Shown in pieces: positions 20,210 through 30,252 of a DNA stretch of 60,000 bases. The stretch is from NCBI GenBank assembly GCA_014529385.2, contig CM043947.1:121224891-121284890 (forward strand), given 5' to 3'. The first letter of the stretch is position 1, and the number at the start of each line of letters is the position of its first letter. The DNA comes from Adiantum capillus-veneris. Taxonomy: Eukaryota; Streptophyta; Polypodiopsida; Polypodiales; Pteridaceae. The notes beneath the pieces were generated by a model, which saw nothing but the letters and a program-made list of their open reading frames with translations, had not been told where the DNA came from and did not search any database. The position numbers and the translations under genes were made by a program.

Positions 20210-20219
20210 ATATATATAC
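20210..20219 (-). promoter_or_regulatory. TATA-like element upstream of ORF3 (B1)
   Basis: TATATATA followed by GCC on the minus strand lies ~170 nt before the ORF3 start and just after pol. B2 keeps a better TATATATAAAG at the equivalent place while nearby bases vary. It may be an internal promoter for ORF3. This is inference. Confidence 0.45.
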
Positions 20220-20318
20220 ATTCCCTAAGATCGGAGATTAAGAGGTCAGGGAAAAAGGTTGAGAGGGAAGCAAGTGAATGATGGATGTCCACACACACTC
20301 CCCCCTTCCTTGGGTAGA

Positions 20319-23300
20319 TCATACCGTTTGAAATGAGCTTGTCACCCTTTGAAACCAATTGTTCCAGTTGGTAATAGGTGAGGATTTTTGCCAGTAGTTT
20401 TCTATTACCCTAGGTGCCTCGTCAAGTTGTAAGGGTGGTAAGGTACTCTCCCAGGATTTTATTTGCAACGTCGTTGTAGGTGGTGAACTTACCCCGGAAG
20501 GTGCAAACTCTTTCGTGCTTGGATGGATATGTACAGTGGTAGGTGGAGGTTGTGTCGAAGCTTCTATTTGCATATAGGAACTACATGAAGAGCAAGAAGC
20601 TTCATTTGATTTCCCTGTTCCTGAGCTAGGTGGAACAAATCGTTCTTTCTTTGGTACCCAAACTAGCTCTAGAACGGGTGTGTAACATTCCATGACTTTT
20701 TCCTTTCCGCGATTTTCAATTTGTTGTGGAGCCACAGGATTGGGTTTACATGGGCCAGGTGACAGGTAAGAGTACACTTTACGTTTGGGCACCCAGATTT
20801 GATCATTTCCTTCATAGTATCCTTGGGCTTCCAATAGTCGTTTAGGAATCCAACGCAGCGTTTCTTTACATTTCTTGGAGTGAGTGGTACGGTTCTTACT
20901 AGGCTTCTGTTTTTTTGCATCAACCATGCTCACTACAGAGGTTTTAGGGACCCAATTGTATGTTTGCTCTGTTATATTAGGATGGTTCTTGTGTGTCTCA
21001 AGCTTTCTTTCAACTACATTAGTTGAAGCTCTAGAGAGTTGGGCTATGGGGACGTATGGTTCAACCTCCTGGACATGCAATGTCTTGGGTTTTATTTCCT
21101 TGGGCAATATCTCAGGGACTATGGCTTGAGTGGTAGGGCTAAGAGTTGGTTTTTGCGTTGTAACACCCCCAGTCCCCCAATCAATAGTGCATTTGGTGGC
21201 TATCATCCACGTGCGGCCTAGGTTTATATTACCCTCCATAGTTCCAGTAGGCATGACCAAAAAGTCTTGAGCTACCACCCCATTGTCATAACTGACAGAA
21301 GTGTGCCAGATTCCAAAAACCGTAGTTTTTTTCTTGTTGACACCCTTGACTTGGATAATACTCTCAGATAGAGGTGGCTTCCCTAACTGACACCACACCC
21401 CATAGGATAGCAGATTGTATTTAGCACCCGTGTCCAATAAGGCGTTATATAGCACTTTTCCATAGGCACTATTTAACTCAATGGGGTATCGTAGAGGTGT
21501 GTCAGAGTCCAACCCATCCTCTTCGATTTCCACGTGGAATGCATTTGTGACCCCAAGGTTAGCCTCTCGTTTTTGTCTTATACGTTGTTGTCGCTCCTTA
21601 GCCTCAGCTTGAGCTTGTATCTTGTTTAACTCGGTTTGTGCTTTGGCGGCCTTCTTTTGATGAATGGCCCGTAGTTCTTCTTGGCTTAAAGGATCATAAT
21701 ATCTTTTGAATTTACTCCCATTGAGGAATCCAATGGTTTCAACTCCATCAAGAGTTTCCACACGAAGGGTACCTTGTGGGGTAATTTCACATACTCTATA
21801 TGGTCCTTTACCAGCATATTTCAACTTTTTCTTCTCTTTACGTACTCCATACATAAGGACTTTATCACCAACTTTGATATCCTTGTCCTTCACATGGCGA
21901 TCAAACCACTTCTTTCTCCTATCCTTTTCCACAAGAGCATTTTGCACAGCCAACTGTCTCTCTTCGTCTAGTTTTTCTAAGATAAACAAACGCTCGGTTA
22001 AGGGGTTACCATTCCATCCTTCTTGCGAAGCTACCCTAAGACTAGGAATGACAAACTCCCAAGGCATAACCGCTTCTTGGCCGTATACCATTTTGAATGG
22101 CGTACAATTAATAGCCACTTTATAAGCAGTACGATAAGCCCATAGAGCAGATGTCAACTTCAAATCCCAATCAGTGCGATGAGCTTCTACCGTCTTGGTT
22201 AAAATAGAGATTAGAGTCTTGTTGGTGCTCTCGGCTTGTCCATTAGCTTGCGGGTAATAAGGTGTAGACTTATGGTGGGATATCATAAAGGTCGTGGTAA
22301 GCTCTCTTATTACCTCATTTATAAAATGGGTACCATTATCACTAACAATTTCAAAAGGGCAACCAAATCTTGTGATAATGTTCTCAAAAAGAAACTTAGC
22401 TGTTGTCCTCGCGTCAGCTTTTTGTGAAGCCTTAGCTTCAGCCCACTTTGTTACATAGTCCGTAGCAACTAGAATATATCGAGATTGAGTGTTGCGAGCT
22501 GCGGGACTAATTGGACCTACAAAGTCTAAGCCCCATTTTTCAAATGGTTGGGTTACTTTAATAGGATGTAAGGGCATTCTGTCCTTGCGCTGTGTGGTCT
22601 TGTAACGTTGGCACTCATCACACCCTTTTGTAAAAAGTGATGCATCCTTAAATAAAGTTGGCCACCAATAGCCTGATTGCAGCACCTTTCTAGCAGTCAG
22701 GTCCCCTGAAAAATGTCCTCCTGCTATGCCCATATGTGCTTCTTGCAAGATATACAAATATTCATCCTCGCGGGCACAACGCCTAAGAATATCGTCCTTG
22801 CCTAATCTATACAGGGTTCCGGCAATCAAACAATAGGGTTCACATTCTTTTACTAGCCTTCGAGCGATATCCTTACGAAGTTCCTTGGGTGGAAAACCAT
22901 TAACTAAAAAGTTAACAATGTTCTCACTCCATTCAGGCATAGTCTCAACTATGAATAGGGAAGTATCGGGTAATTCATCATCAACTCCTGTAGGGGCTTC
23001 ACCATTGGGTATGCGAGACAAATGATCAGCCATGACGTGCCTTTTACCGGGTCTCACTACAATCGTGAAATCAAACTCAAGAAGAATTAACAACCATCGT
23101 GTGATTCTTCCTGTGGAGCATGGCTTGTTTACCAGATACAGCAACGCTTGATGATCCACATAAAATACAAACTTGTTTGCCAGAAGGTAGTAGCGAAATT
23201 TCTTTACTGCATAAACCATTGCCAAACCTTCTCGCTCTGTAGTGGTGTAGTTCCTTTCAGCATCGTTCAATTGACGGCTTGCAAAGCTAATGGGATAGTC

Positions 23301-25595
23301 CAATTTATGTTCTCCTGGTTGAGTGAGAACACACCCAATAGCAAAGTTTGATGCATCAATATGCACATGGAAAATGACATCCCAGTTAGGTGTCCTTAAA
23401 ATCGGAGCACTTGCTAGTGTTTTCTTCAATTGTTCATAGGCCTGGTCACACTCTTCAGTCCATTTAAATTCAATGAGAAGCTTGTACAAAGGACGTGCTA
23501 TCTCAGCGAAAAATAAAATAAACCGTCGATAATAACCCACGTGTCCCATGAACCTTTGAACTCCCTTGTAATTGGTTGGTGGTGGTAACTCTAGAATCAC
23601 TTTAATTTTGCTCTCATCGGTTGAGATACCATTCTTGGATACTATATGCCCTAAAATAACTCCATGCTTGACCCAAAATTGGCATTTGAACGGGTTCAAT
23701 GAGATACGATATAACCTACATTTTTCAAACACCTTCCGCAAACATGATAGATGTTCTTTCCAAGAAGAGTAAACACAAAGGTCGTCTAAGAAAGCTTCAC
23801 AAAACTCTCTCAAATATTCTTTAAAAGCAGTGTTTATTAATCGTTGGAATGTAGCAGGGGCATTTGTTAAGCCAAAAGCCATCACACGAAATGCAAACAC
23901 GCCAAATTCTGTGATGAAGGCAGTTTTAGCTTGGTCCTCTAGCGCTATCGTGATTTGGTTGTAGCCTGAGTACCCATCTAGAAAGCTATAAGCTTCCTTG
24001 CCTGCAACTCTTTCGAGTACATGTTCGGAATATGGTAGGGGGTAATGGTCTCTTCTAGTAGCTGCATTAACTTTTTTGAGGTCCACGCACACCCTGAGTT
24101 TCCCATTCTTTTTTGGCACGATAACTATTGGCGACACCCATTCAGAGTGTTCAATAGGATATATGAACCCACATTTGATAAGCTTTTCTAGTTCTTCTTG
24201 AATGATCTTTGCGTACTTAGGATTCATCGGGTAGGGTCTTTGTTGTACGGGCTTCGCAGTGCTAATCATAGGGATTGTATGTTGGACCACAGAAGGCGGA
24301 ACACCTTTCATATCATGGTATGTCCAAGCGAATACGTCCTTGAATTCCTTGAGAAGCTCTTTGAGGACCGCCTCTTCAACTTCTGTGAGGTCTTGGGCAA
24401 TAAAAACAGGTTTTGATTCTTCACCGGGGTCAGCTAATTCTATTTCTTTAACTATTGCCGGACCATCATAGATTCCATTATTCCCATCGATAGGTATTCT
24501 TTGGGCTTTTGTGTACACAACCTTTGCTTCCCCTGTGGTGTAAGATTTGAAATGTTCTGGTGCAGGATGCAAGTCTGTGGATTCTGGTTGTGCGTTGGTT
24601 TGTGCTTCCATTTCTGCTTTCTTGTGTTGTCGAGCTAACTCTTGGTTTTGACGCCTCCTTGCAGTGCGGCTCAACTTTGGCTTGTCTATGATCTCTAATT
24701 GGGCTATGTCATGGGGTCGTGGTCTACACCACATAACATTTTGGAGATATTCACCCCAATTGTCTACCAATTTTCGATGAGCATCGCATGCTCCTATATA
24801 ACTGAGCCATTCTGCTGAGGATCTCTTCTTGTTTATCCTAGCACGTACATTGGCTTGATATCGACGCCTCTTAAGGTTTTTCTTTTTCTTATTTGAGACC
24901 TGCTTTTGATTTGCATTTAGATCTGGCTCACTAAAGGAGTCCTCGTTGGTGTCCTCTTCACTCTCGGAGGAGCTATCATCGGTTGATGTGCTCGATCCTT
25001 CCGAATGTTTTGACTGTGAACTTGCTCCACTCTCTAATTCATGAGATTCAGAATCCGTTTCACTCTGGGAGTCAGTGTCCAAGTCGTGTTGGTCAAAGTC
25101 TTCTATTGAGCTATCAGTGTCACTGTCAGATTGGTCCACAATTGCCTTGCCCTTAGAAGATGCATGTATGGCACTTATCATGTTCAGAGGTGCAATTTGT
25201 GGTACCTCTTCCCCCTCTGGTGTGACCCAAGTGGTTCCTCTATTTCCCCAGGTATCTATGGTTGCAGCTAGGTGTACCCAATCCACATTGTCCGACTCAG
25301 TCATCCCAGGTAGGATATCCATATAAGGAGAATCTTGGCCAATGTCTGTATCCTTCTTACAAGTGTAACAATATTGTAGTGGGGCCGAGTGAACTGTGGT
25401 GTCAGAGCGATGATCAATAATGGTTTTACTCCCTAAGGGGTGTACCTTACCAGTCACCAAATCCACTCTAAGGACAGAGTCTTGGAATTGCAAATAGACA
25501 TGATTTTTAGACCAATCGTGAACCATTTGTGCTTCCCTCATGAATGGTCGTCCTAAAATCATTTCATATGACATAAGGTGTTTAGAGAAATCCAT
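20319..25595 (-). CDS. pol: Pol of B1: PR1 C-terminus, RT, RNase H, integrase, second protease, W-x-P-K tail
   Basis: 1,758 codons in the same frame as the Gag-PR1 ORF, from which a single TGA divides it. Domains by residue: end of PR1 with I-L-G-R-P-F (1-45); acidic Ser-rich linker (~110-230) and basic stretch; RT (~420-660) with F-L-D-D at 602-605; RNase H (~735-860, Asp 747); integrase zinc module H954/H961/C992/C995; core D1024, D1086, E1122; C-terminal barrel; second retropepsin (~1370-1480) with L-L-D-T-G-A, Asp 1388; and a tail with W-(V/I)-P-K at ~1547, 1579, 1600 and 1645. All catalytic residues are intact. The ATG at 25595 is internal to PR1 and probably not a real start. Confidence 0.93.
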   Translation of the reverse strand: MDFSKHLMSYEMILGRPFMREAQMVHDWSKNHVYLQFQDSVLRVDLVTGKVHPLGSKTIIDHRSDTTVHSAPLQYCYTCKKDTDIGQDSPYMDILPGMTESDNVDWVHLAATIDTWGNRGTTWVTPEGEEVPQIAPLNMISAIHASSKGKAIVDQSDSDTDSSIEDFDQHDLDTDSQSETDSESHELESGASSQSKHSEGSSTSTDDSSSESEEDTNEDSFSEPDLNANQKQVSNKKKKNLKRRRYQANVRARINKKRSSAEWLSYIGACDAHRKLVDNWGEYLQNVMWCRPRPHDIAQLEIIDKPKLSRTARRRQNQELARQHKKAEMEAQTNAQPESTDLHPAPEHFKSYTTGEAKVVYTKAQRIPIDGNNGIYDGPAIVKEIELADPGEESKPVFIAQDLTEVEEAVLKELLKEFKDVFAWTYHDMKGVPPSVVQHTIPMISTAKPVQQRPYPMNPKYAKIIQEELEKLIKCGFIYPIEHSEWVSPIVIVPKKNGKLRVCVDLKKVNAATRRDHYPLPYSEHVLERVAGKEAYSFLDGYSGYNQITIALEDQAKTAFITEFGVFAFRVMAFGLTNAPATFQRLINTAFKEYLREFCEAFLDDLCVYSSWKEHLSCLRKVFEKCRLYRISLNPFKCQFWVKHGVILGHIVSKNGISTDESKIKVILELPPPTNYKGVQRFMGHVGYYRRFILFFAEIARPLYKLLIEFKWTEECDQAYEQLKKTLASAPILRTPNWDVIFHVHIDASNFAIGCVLTQPGEHKLDYPISFASRQLNDAERNYTTTEREGLAMVYAVKKFRYYLLANKFVFYVDHQALLYLVNKPCSTGRITRWLLILLEFDFTIVVRPGKRHVMADHLSRIPNGEAPTGVDDELPDTSLFIVETMPEWSENIVNFLVNGFPPKELRKDIARRLVKECEPYCLIAGTLYRLGKDDILRRCAREDEYLYILQEAHMGIAGGHFSGDLTARKVLQSGYWWPTLFKDASLFTKGCDECQRYKTTQRKDRMPLHPIKVTQPFEKWGLDFVGPISPAARNTQSRYILVATDYVTKWAEAKASQKADARTTAKFLFENIITRFGCPFEIVSDNGTHFINEVIRELTTTFMISHHKSTPYYPQANGQAESTNKTLISILTKTVEAHRTDWDLKLTSALWAYRTAYKVAINCTPFKMVYGQEAVMPWEFVIPSLRVASQEGWNGNPLTERLFILEKLDEERQLAVQNALVEKDRRKKWFDRHVKDKDIKVGDKVLMYGVRKEKKKLKYAGKGPYRVCEITPQGTLRVETLDGVETIGFLNGSKFKRYYDPLSQEELRAIHQKKAAKAQTELNKIQAQAEAKERQQRIRQKREANLGVTNAFHVEIEEDGLDSDTPLRYPIELNSAYGKVLYNALLDTGAKYNLLSYGVWCQLGKPPLSESIIQVKGVNKKKTTVFGIWHTSVSYDNGVVAQDFLVMPTGTMEGNINLGRTWMIATKCTIDWGTGGVTTQKPTLSPTTQAIVPEILPKEIKPKTLHVQEVEPYVPIAQLSRASTNVVERKLETHKNHPNITEQTYNWVPKTSVVSMVDAKKQKPSKNRTTHSKKCKETLRWIPKRLLEAQGYYEGNDQIWVPKRKVYSYLSPGPCKPNPVAPQQIENRGKEKVMECYTPVLELVWVPKKERFVPPSSGTGKSNEASCSSCSSYMQIEASTQPPPTTVHIHPSTKEFAPSGVSSPPTTTLQIKSWESTLPPLQLDEAPRVIENYWQKSSPITNWNNWFQRVTSSFQTV

Positions 25596-25610
25596 TACAA
25601 TGAACGTATG

Positions 25611-28600
25611 TCACACCTTGTATCCTAGAACTTTGATCTTAAGATCCTTGAGCATCCCCATAGGTTTGGCTATGGTACCATTTGCCATCTTTACCACAAT
25701 GTTAGTAACACTGAGGCGGGGTTTTCCCATGGATTCCCAACAATCTTTTGTAACGATGCTAACTCCCGCACCACCATCAAGAATTCCCTTTATAGTTAAT
25801 CCCTTGGTAGTGATGGGTAGGGTCGCATTAGACTCGTCGCCTTCAAAATACTGCCCTAATTCGTTAATGGGTACCTCAATCACAGACTCGTGTCCATCTA
25901 AGTCAAGTGATTGCACATGATTTTCCTCATCAATCATAATCGAGTCAGGCCTATTTGGTTGCGCAAACTGCGGTAATCCCGTTCGTAGCTCTCCGTTAAG
26001 GAATGCTCGAAGTGCAAGGAATAACTCAGGATCTCCATACAGCTTTGCTATGATCGTGGTTCGGACCTCAGAAGACATGAAGTCCACTAGTTTGGCAACA
26101 TTCATTGGCGTTTTGCAGGGTGTAGGTCCTTGACTAGGAACTGGTGAGGATGGAATCTCATATTCCTCAATGGGATCAGGTATTCCTTCGTTAAACATCC
26201 TTTCCAACAAGAAGGGTGTATGCTCACTTTCTGATGTCCTGTCCTCACTCCCTTCTTGGATGATACTAGATATGGCTAACGGTCTATGGTTCATGTGGGG
26301 TGGATGAACTTGCGTGGGAAACACTGTGTCATGAATTTTGATATGCATGGGTTCTGGTTCTAGTTTCCTTTGAGTCTCCTCCACTAAACCTCTTAGATGT
26401 TTCACCTGCTTAATCTCATCTACTGGGTTTGGATACGTCCCAATCTTCTTTTTACGATTTTTCCCTTTTTGCCCCTGCGGTTTATCTTGGGGGTCTTGGA
26501 TTGGATTTGGAAACACTTGTGGTGTTTTCAGAGGCTCTTTATGGTTTTCTCTCATTCGGTTTTCATTTGGTTCCATGTTACGGTTTTCTTTGTCGGTCTT
26601 TCCCTTTGTGGTATTGGTTCTAGTCTCCATTGTCTCGACTGAATCTGAATCATCCTCGAGGTCATTCATATACACGGGGTCATCTCTTGTTCCTATGTTT
26701 GTTTTGGAACTTGGCTTTGAATTTTCCGTATTCTGCGACTTCTTCCTTCGTGTCTTCCTTTTCTTTGCTTGGATAATTGACGCGGTATCTCTCTCTTCGA
26801 GGATATGTCCTGGCCCTTGAAGCATGGACCGTGTAATCGCATAAGCAGGTGCGACGGGTGGTATTGGTGATGTCACACTAGCAATTTCGACCAAATTCAG
26901 GGGTGTGATTTTAGGCGCATTTGGGTTATAGGGGCATTGGGCAATCAAGTGATCTATGCCACAACGATTACATGTGAGTATTGGCATTGCAGACGTGCTC
27001 CCTTGATTCACTTGCATCTGTGCAGCATTCTTTTGCAGCCTAATAGGGCACTCCGCTACTCGATGTGGTCCACCACACTCGTAGCATTGAAGAGGTGGCC
27101 TCCTAGCCTGGGTGTTGATATTTTGACCTCTGGATGCGAGAGCAGCAGCTTGATAAACCGGCTTGACTTGTCCCCAACAATCTTCCATGTAGTATATAGG
27201 ACATTCTTCCAATGTATCAAGTCCGTAGGCAATACTAGTGTCTATTTCCTCCTCACAACCATCTGCATAAGCATTTGATGGCTCGCAACCCACTTGGTTC
27301 ATAGGGGCGACTCTTGGATGCGGGGGCTGCGGTCCTAGCACAGGAGGTGGTAACGGTGTAGCTTGTACAACATTTTGAGATCTAGGGACCATGTGTTGCG
27401 GTAGTTGCTCAACAGGTGGAGCAGGCATCAATACAGGAGCTCGAGGCGCATCCGTGTAGGCTACAGGTGGTCTATTTGCCATCATACGTTTGATCATTAA
27501 ACAATCCTTAGCTTGGTGACCATACCTACCACATGCGTTGCAAGTTCCATTAAATTTTACTCTAAACGTAGGGCACTCACTAGTGCTATGTGGACCTAAG
27601 CAAATGGAACACCATTGTTGCTCCCTTCTTGGATACATGTGACTATTTTGAGGGGGTCGATTATCCTTAAGAGACTCTTGGATTGCCTTGGTGAGGTCTG
27701 TCAAGAATGTCTCAAATACCTTTGGCTCATTGGCAATGGGCTTTGCAGTCATGGGTTCATACTCAATGGCTTGTGAGCTAGTGGATCTCGTGTCAGTAGA
27801 CACCCTCATGCCTGCTATCATCAAGTTGTCCTCTAATTGGATTGCATTGGCAGTGACATCTTCCCAGGTTGTGATACCTCTAATCACTAGTCCATTATAG
27901 ATTCCTTCATTCCTCAACCCTCGAATGAATCGATCAAGCAGTTGGTTATTGTTGAAGCGCTCATTTACAGGGCAGCGAGAGTTTAAGTGCTTTAGACGAC
28001 TAATGAAGTCCCTTACTGACTCTCCTTCCTTACGTTCGGCCTTCTGTAGCTGAGATGCTACACCCCAAAGCACACCTTCTCGTATGTACTCCTTTAGAAA
28101 CAACCTTCGAAGGGTAGGGTAGATTGTTTTCTCGTCCACCCTTAGGGTCCTATACCAATCTCCAGCCTTCCCACTTAATGTCAAGCTTAAGGCATTGCAC
28201 TTATGTAGTTCGTTGCGTTCCCCTAAGGAATCACATACTTGTTCAAACACTTCAATGTGTTTTCTAGCATCTTCGTCCCCATTGAATTTTTGCGTGAGTT
28301 TGGCAATTTGTACTGCCTTACTTCTAGGCTCTCTATCAGATGCGTGACGCATATTTTCCGCGATAGATCGACCTATGGTTTGAGCAAACGCTGCCAAGTC
28401 ACCTATGTGAGGAGGCAGGGCCGGTGGAGGTACTCTTGGAATCATATGTGGGAGAGGAACGGGTACCGGTCTTGGCATATGTGTGGATGATGCAGGATAT
28501 GGAACATAACCGGGCATAGGTCCACTCGGATAAGAGCTAGGGAGCGGCACTCGAGGAGCATAAGCAAGTGGTACAATTGGAGGTGTGGGGGCCATGTGTG

Positions 28601-29333
28601 CATAAGGGGCTAGAGGCACATATGGTCGAGGCCCCATATTAGGTACTACGACACTAGGTAGTGGCACTGCGCTAACCGTAGATGTCATCGGTACATTCTC
28701 TGTCAGGCTTATCCCTGGAGTGAGCACTGTGTTTTCCTTAATAGAGGGTTGAGCCAAGTTAGGGAAGCTAAAGTTTTCGCTCGGAGGCTCAGATTGCATA
28801 GAGACCCCAGGTGAAATGACGTAAGATGGGTCCATGGGGCTCATTAGAGGAGTCTCCATTTGAGATAGAGTAGGCTGTTGAGCCTTGCTCGTATCCAGAA
28901 ATCTCATGGGGCCAGTTGAGAGTATATTTACCCCTCGGTTTTGCCTTTCTAATTGAATAATGCCATGGATAACATTACAGATCATTTTCTGTTGATCTTC
29001 GATGCTCGTGGCACTAGAGGTGGATTGTACAATCTCTATCCATCCTACATGGTAGGCGTGGCCAGAGTGTAGATCCGTCAACACCTCAGTGTGGAGGTCG
29101 TATGTCCAATGATCATTAATGAACAATCCTTCTAGAGTCGACGTGTTAACGGTTTCTTGTGAGGTAGAAGCAATGTTGCTCCCCGTGGTTTTACTTGCCA
29201 CCAACGGTACTCTAGAGGGAACTTCTGAAGGAGGCAGCTCAACAGGGCCTTCTTGGTAAGAAGTTGGTAGGATATCCACATGGACACTCTTTGGGGGTGT
29301 GGGGTCCACGTGCGATGTGAAAGGAGAGTCCAC
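25611..29333 (-). CDS. gag: Gag and N-terminal half of protease PR1 of B1
   Basis: A 1,240-codon frame that begins without an ATG, so translation probably enters from the 29667 start. It has a long Pro/Met-rich N-terminal part, a Gag core at ~345-490 (G-K-A-G-D-W-Y near 390), and four zinc knuckles. Three have the short spacing C-X2-C-X3-H-X4-C (residues 575-587, 750-762, 788-800) and one is canonical (598-611). A basic K-K-R-K-T-R-R-K-K region and then PR1 follow. The PR1 active site reads L-D-G-G-A, with Gly where Ser or Thr is normal. The frame stops at TGA 25613-25611 within PR1 and continues in phase. Gag forms particles and binds RNA. Confidence 0.9.
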   Translation of the reverse strand: MDSPFTSHVDPTPPKSVHVDILPTSYQEGPVELPPSEVPSRVPLVASKTTGSNIASTSQETVNTSTLEGLFINDHWTYDLHTEVLTDLHSGHAYHVGWIEIVQSTSSATSIEDQQKMICNVIHGIIQLERQNRGVNILSTGPMRFLDTSKAQQPTLSQMETPLMSPMDPSYVISPGVSMQSEPPSENFSFPNLAQPSIKENTVLTPGISLTENVPMTSTVSAVPLPSVVVPNMGPRPYVPLAPYAHMAPTPPIVPLAYAPRVPLPSSYPSGPMPGYVPYPASSTHMPRPVPVPLPHMIPRVPPPALPPHIGDLAAFAQTIGRSIAENMRHASDREPRSKAVQIAKLTQKFNGDEDARKHIEVFEQVCDSLGERNELHKCNALSLTLSGKAGDWYRTLRVDEKTIYPTLRRLFLKEYIREGVLWGVASQLQKAERKEGESVRDFISRLKHLNSRCPVNERFNNNQLLDRFIRGLRNEGIYNGLVIRGITTWEDVTANAIQLEDNLMIAGMRVSTDTRSTSSQAIEYEPMTAKPIANEPKVFETFLTDLTKAIQESLKDNRPPQNSHMYPRREQQWCSICLGPHSTSECPTFRVKFNGTCNACGRYGHQAKDCLMIKRMMANRPPVAYTDAPRAPVLMPAPPVEQLPQHMVPRSQNVVQATPLPPPVLGPQPPHPRVAPMNQVGCEPSNAYADGCEEEIDTSIAYGLDTLEECPIYYMEDCWGQVKPVYQAAALASRGQNINTQARRPPLQCYECGGPHRVAECPIRLQKNAAQMQVNQGSTSAMPILTCNRCGIDHLIAQCPYNPNAPKITPLNLVEIASVTSPIPPVAPAYAITRSMLQGPGHILEERDTASIIQAKKRKTRRKKSQNTENSKPSSKTNIGTRDDPVYMNDLEDDSDSVETMETRTNTTKGKTDKENRNMEPNENRMRENHKEPLKTPQVFPNPIQDPQDKPQGQKGKNRKKKIGTYPNPVDEIKQVKHLRGLVEETQRKLEPEPMHIKIHDTVFPTQVHPPHMNHRPLAISSIIQEGSEDRTSESEHTPFLLERMFNEGIPDPIEEYEIPSSPVPSQGPTPCKTPMNVAKLVDFMSSEVRTTIIAKLYGDPELFLALRAFLNGELRTGLPQFAQPNRPDSIMIDEENHVQSLDLDGHESVIEVPINELGQYFEGDESNATLPITTKGLTIKGILDGGAGVSIVTKDCWESMGKPRLSVTNIVVKMANGTIAKPMGMLKDLKIKVLGYKV

Positions 29334-29373
29334 TTCCCCACCCCCTTCGTGTGCTTCATTTGCATCAGGTTCC

Positions 29374-29667
29374 TCAGCGAGTAGCTCTACCTAATGTTTC
29401 CATGAAACGGCTAAACATACTAGTACTAGGCTGTGGAGCTTCGGGAGGTGCATGGCCTTCTCTCTCAGTGGTTTGGGTAGGGAATGCTTCCATGATTTCT
29501 GAGTCGGAGGAGGAATCACTAGCGGCTATTTTAGGGTCTTGGGTGGTGCTACCTTGTGTCCCCGCTGAGGGTCTAGAGCTTATCGTGGATGGGTAATGGG
29601 TGTCCGTATGAACAGAGGCACCCTCAATATGCTCGTGTTCTAGCACCCGCCCAGAGCGTAAGTGCAT
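29374..29667 (-). CDS. N-terminal Gag segment of B1 (M-x-L-R-S-G-R start), one frame off
   Basis: 97 codons from ATG 29667. The start M-H-L-R-S-G-R resembles the beginning of many plant Ty3 Gag proteins. The main Gag frame has no ATG nearby and becomes open at 29390, while this frame stops at 29374, so the two overlap by only ~16 nt and joining them needs a +1 shift. A one-base indel in this copy or a programmed frameshift are both possible. An independent small upstream ORF is less likely given the missing Gag ATG. Confidence 0.6.
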   Translation of the reverse strand: MHLRSGRVLEHEHIEGASVHTDTHYPSTISSRPSAGTQGSTTQDPKIAASDSSSDSEIMEAFPTQTTEREGHAPPEAPQPSTSMFSRFMETLGRATR

Positions 29668-30054
29668 GTGCTTTTGATACCCTAAGGTGTCAAAAAGCTG
29701 CTCTAGGAGGCCTTGTGACTAGTTTTTAGCGTGTCTTTTGTTTGTTTTTTTGCTAGAATTTTTAGAGCGTGTCGTGGAATGGGCCGTGTGATAGCTCGAA
29801 ACGAGCGTATCGGTCAGAGGGTCGTGCCGTGCTTTACAGCTCTCCGTTTGGTCACTCTATGCCCTCGGAATCCCTAAAACTGTCAATTTCCAGTAGGGAA
29901 CTAGGCCCAAACTAGAAAGTCTAAGGGTGCAAGTGGGAAGAGAAAGGAGGAGAGTGGAGGACTTGTCCCACATGCTCTCATTCTCTCTTGAGGGAGTAGG
30001 GTATATATATAAGAGTGAGTCTAGTATATATCATAAGACTGAGGACTAAGGCCT

Positions 30055-30081
30055 GGGCTTGGGCTTGGGCTTGGGCTTGGG
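30055..30081 (+). repeat. (GGGCTT)n, five G-triplets
   Basis: Five GGG runs are separated by exactly three bases (CTT), a textbook G-quadruplex pattern on the plus strand, that is, antisense to the B1 transcript. Confidence 0.9.
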
Positions 30082-30252
30082 AAAATGATCCCGATCCCGA
30101 TCTATCTTTTATACAAACCAACCCGTCCGTTTTTATTTTCGAAAAATTTCGCCGCCCGCTCACTCGCGTTTTTTATTTCCGTTTTTTTTTTTTTTTTTTT
30201 TCAAATTCTTTTTTTTTTTCAGAATTTTTTTTTCCAAATTTTTTTTTTTGAC

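Noticed and set aside
25611-25613. RNA editing as the way to remove the TGA in B1
   Set aside because: Stop-removing U-to-C editing in plants is an organelle process; this is a nuclear element.
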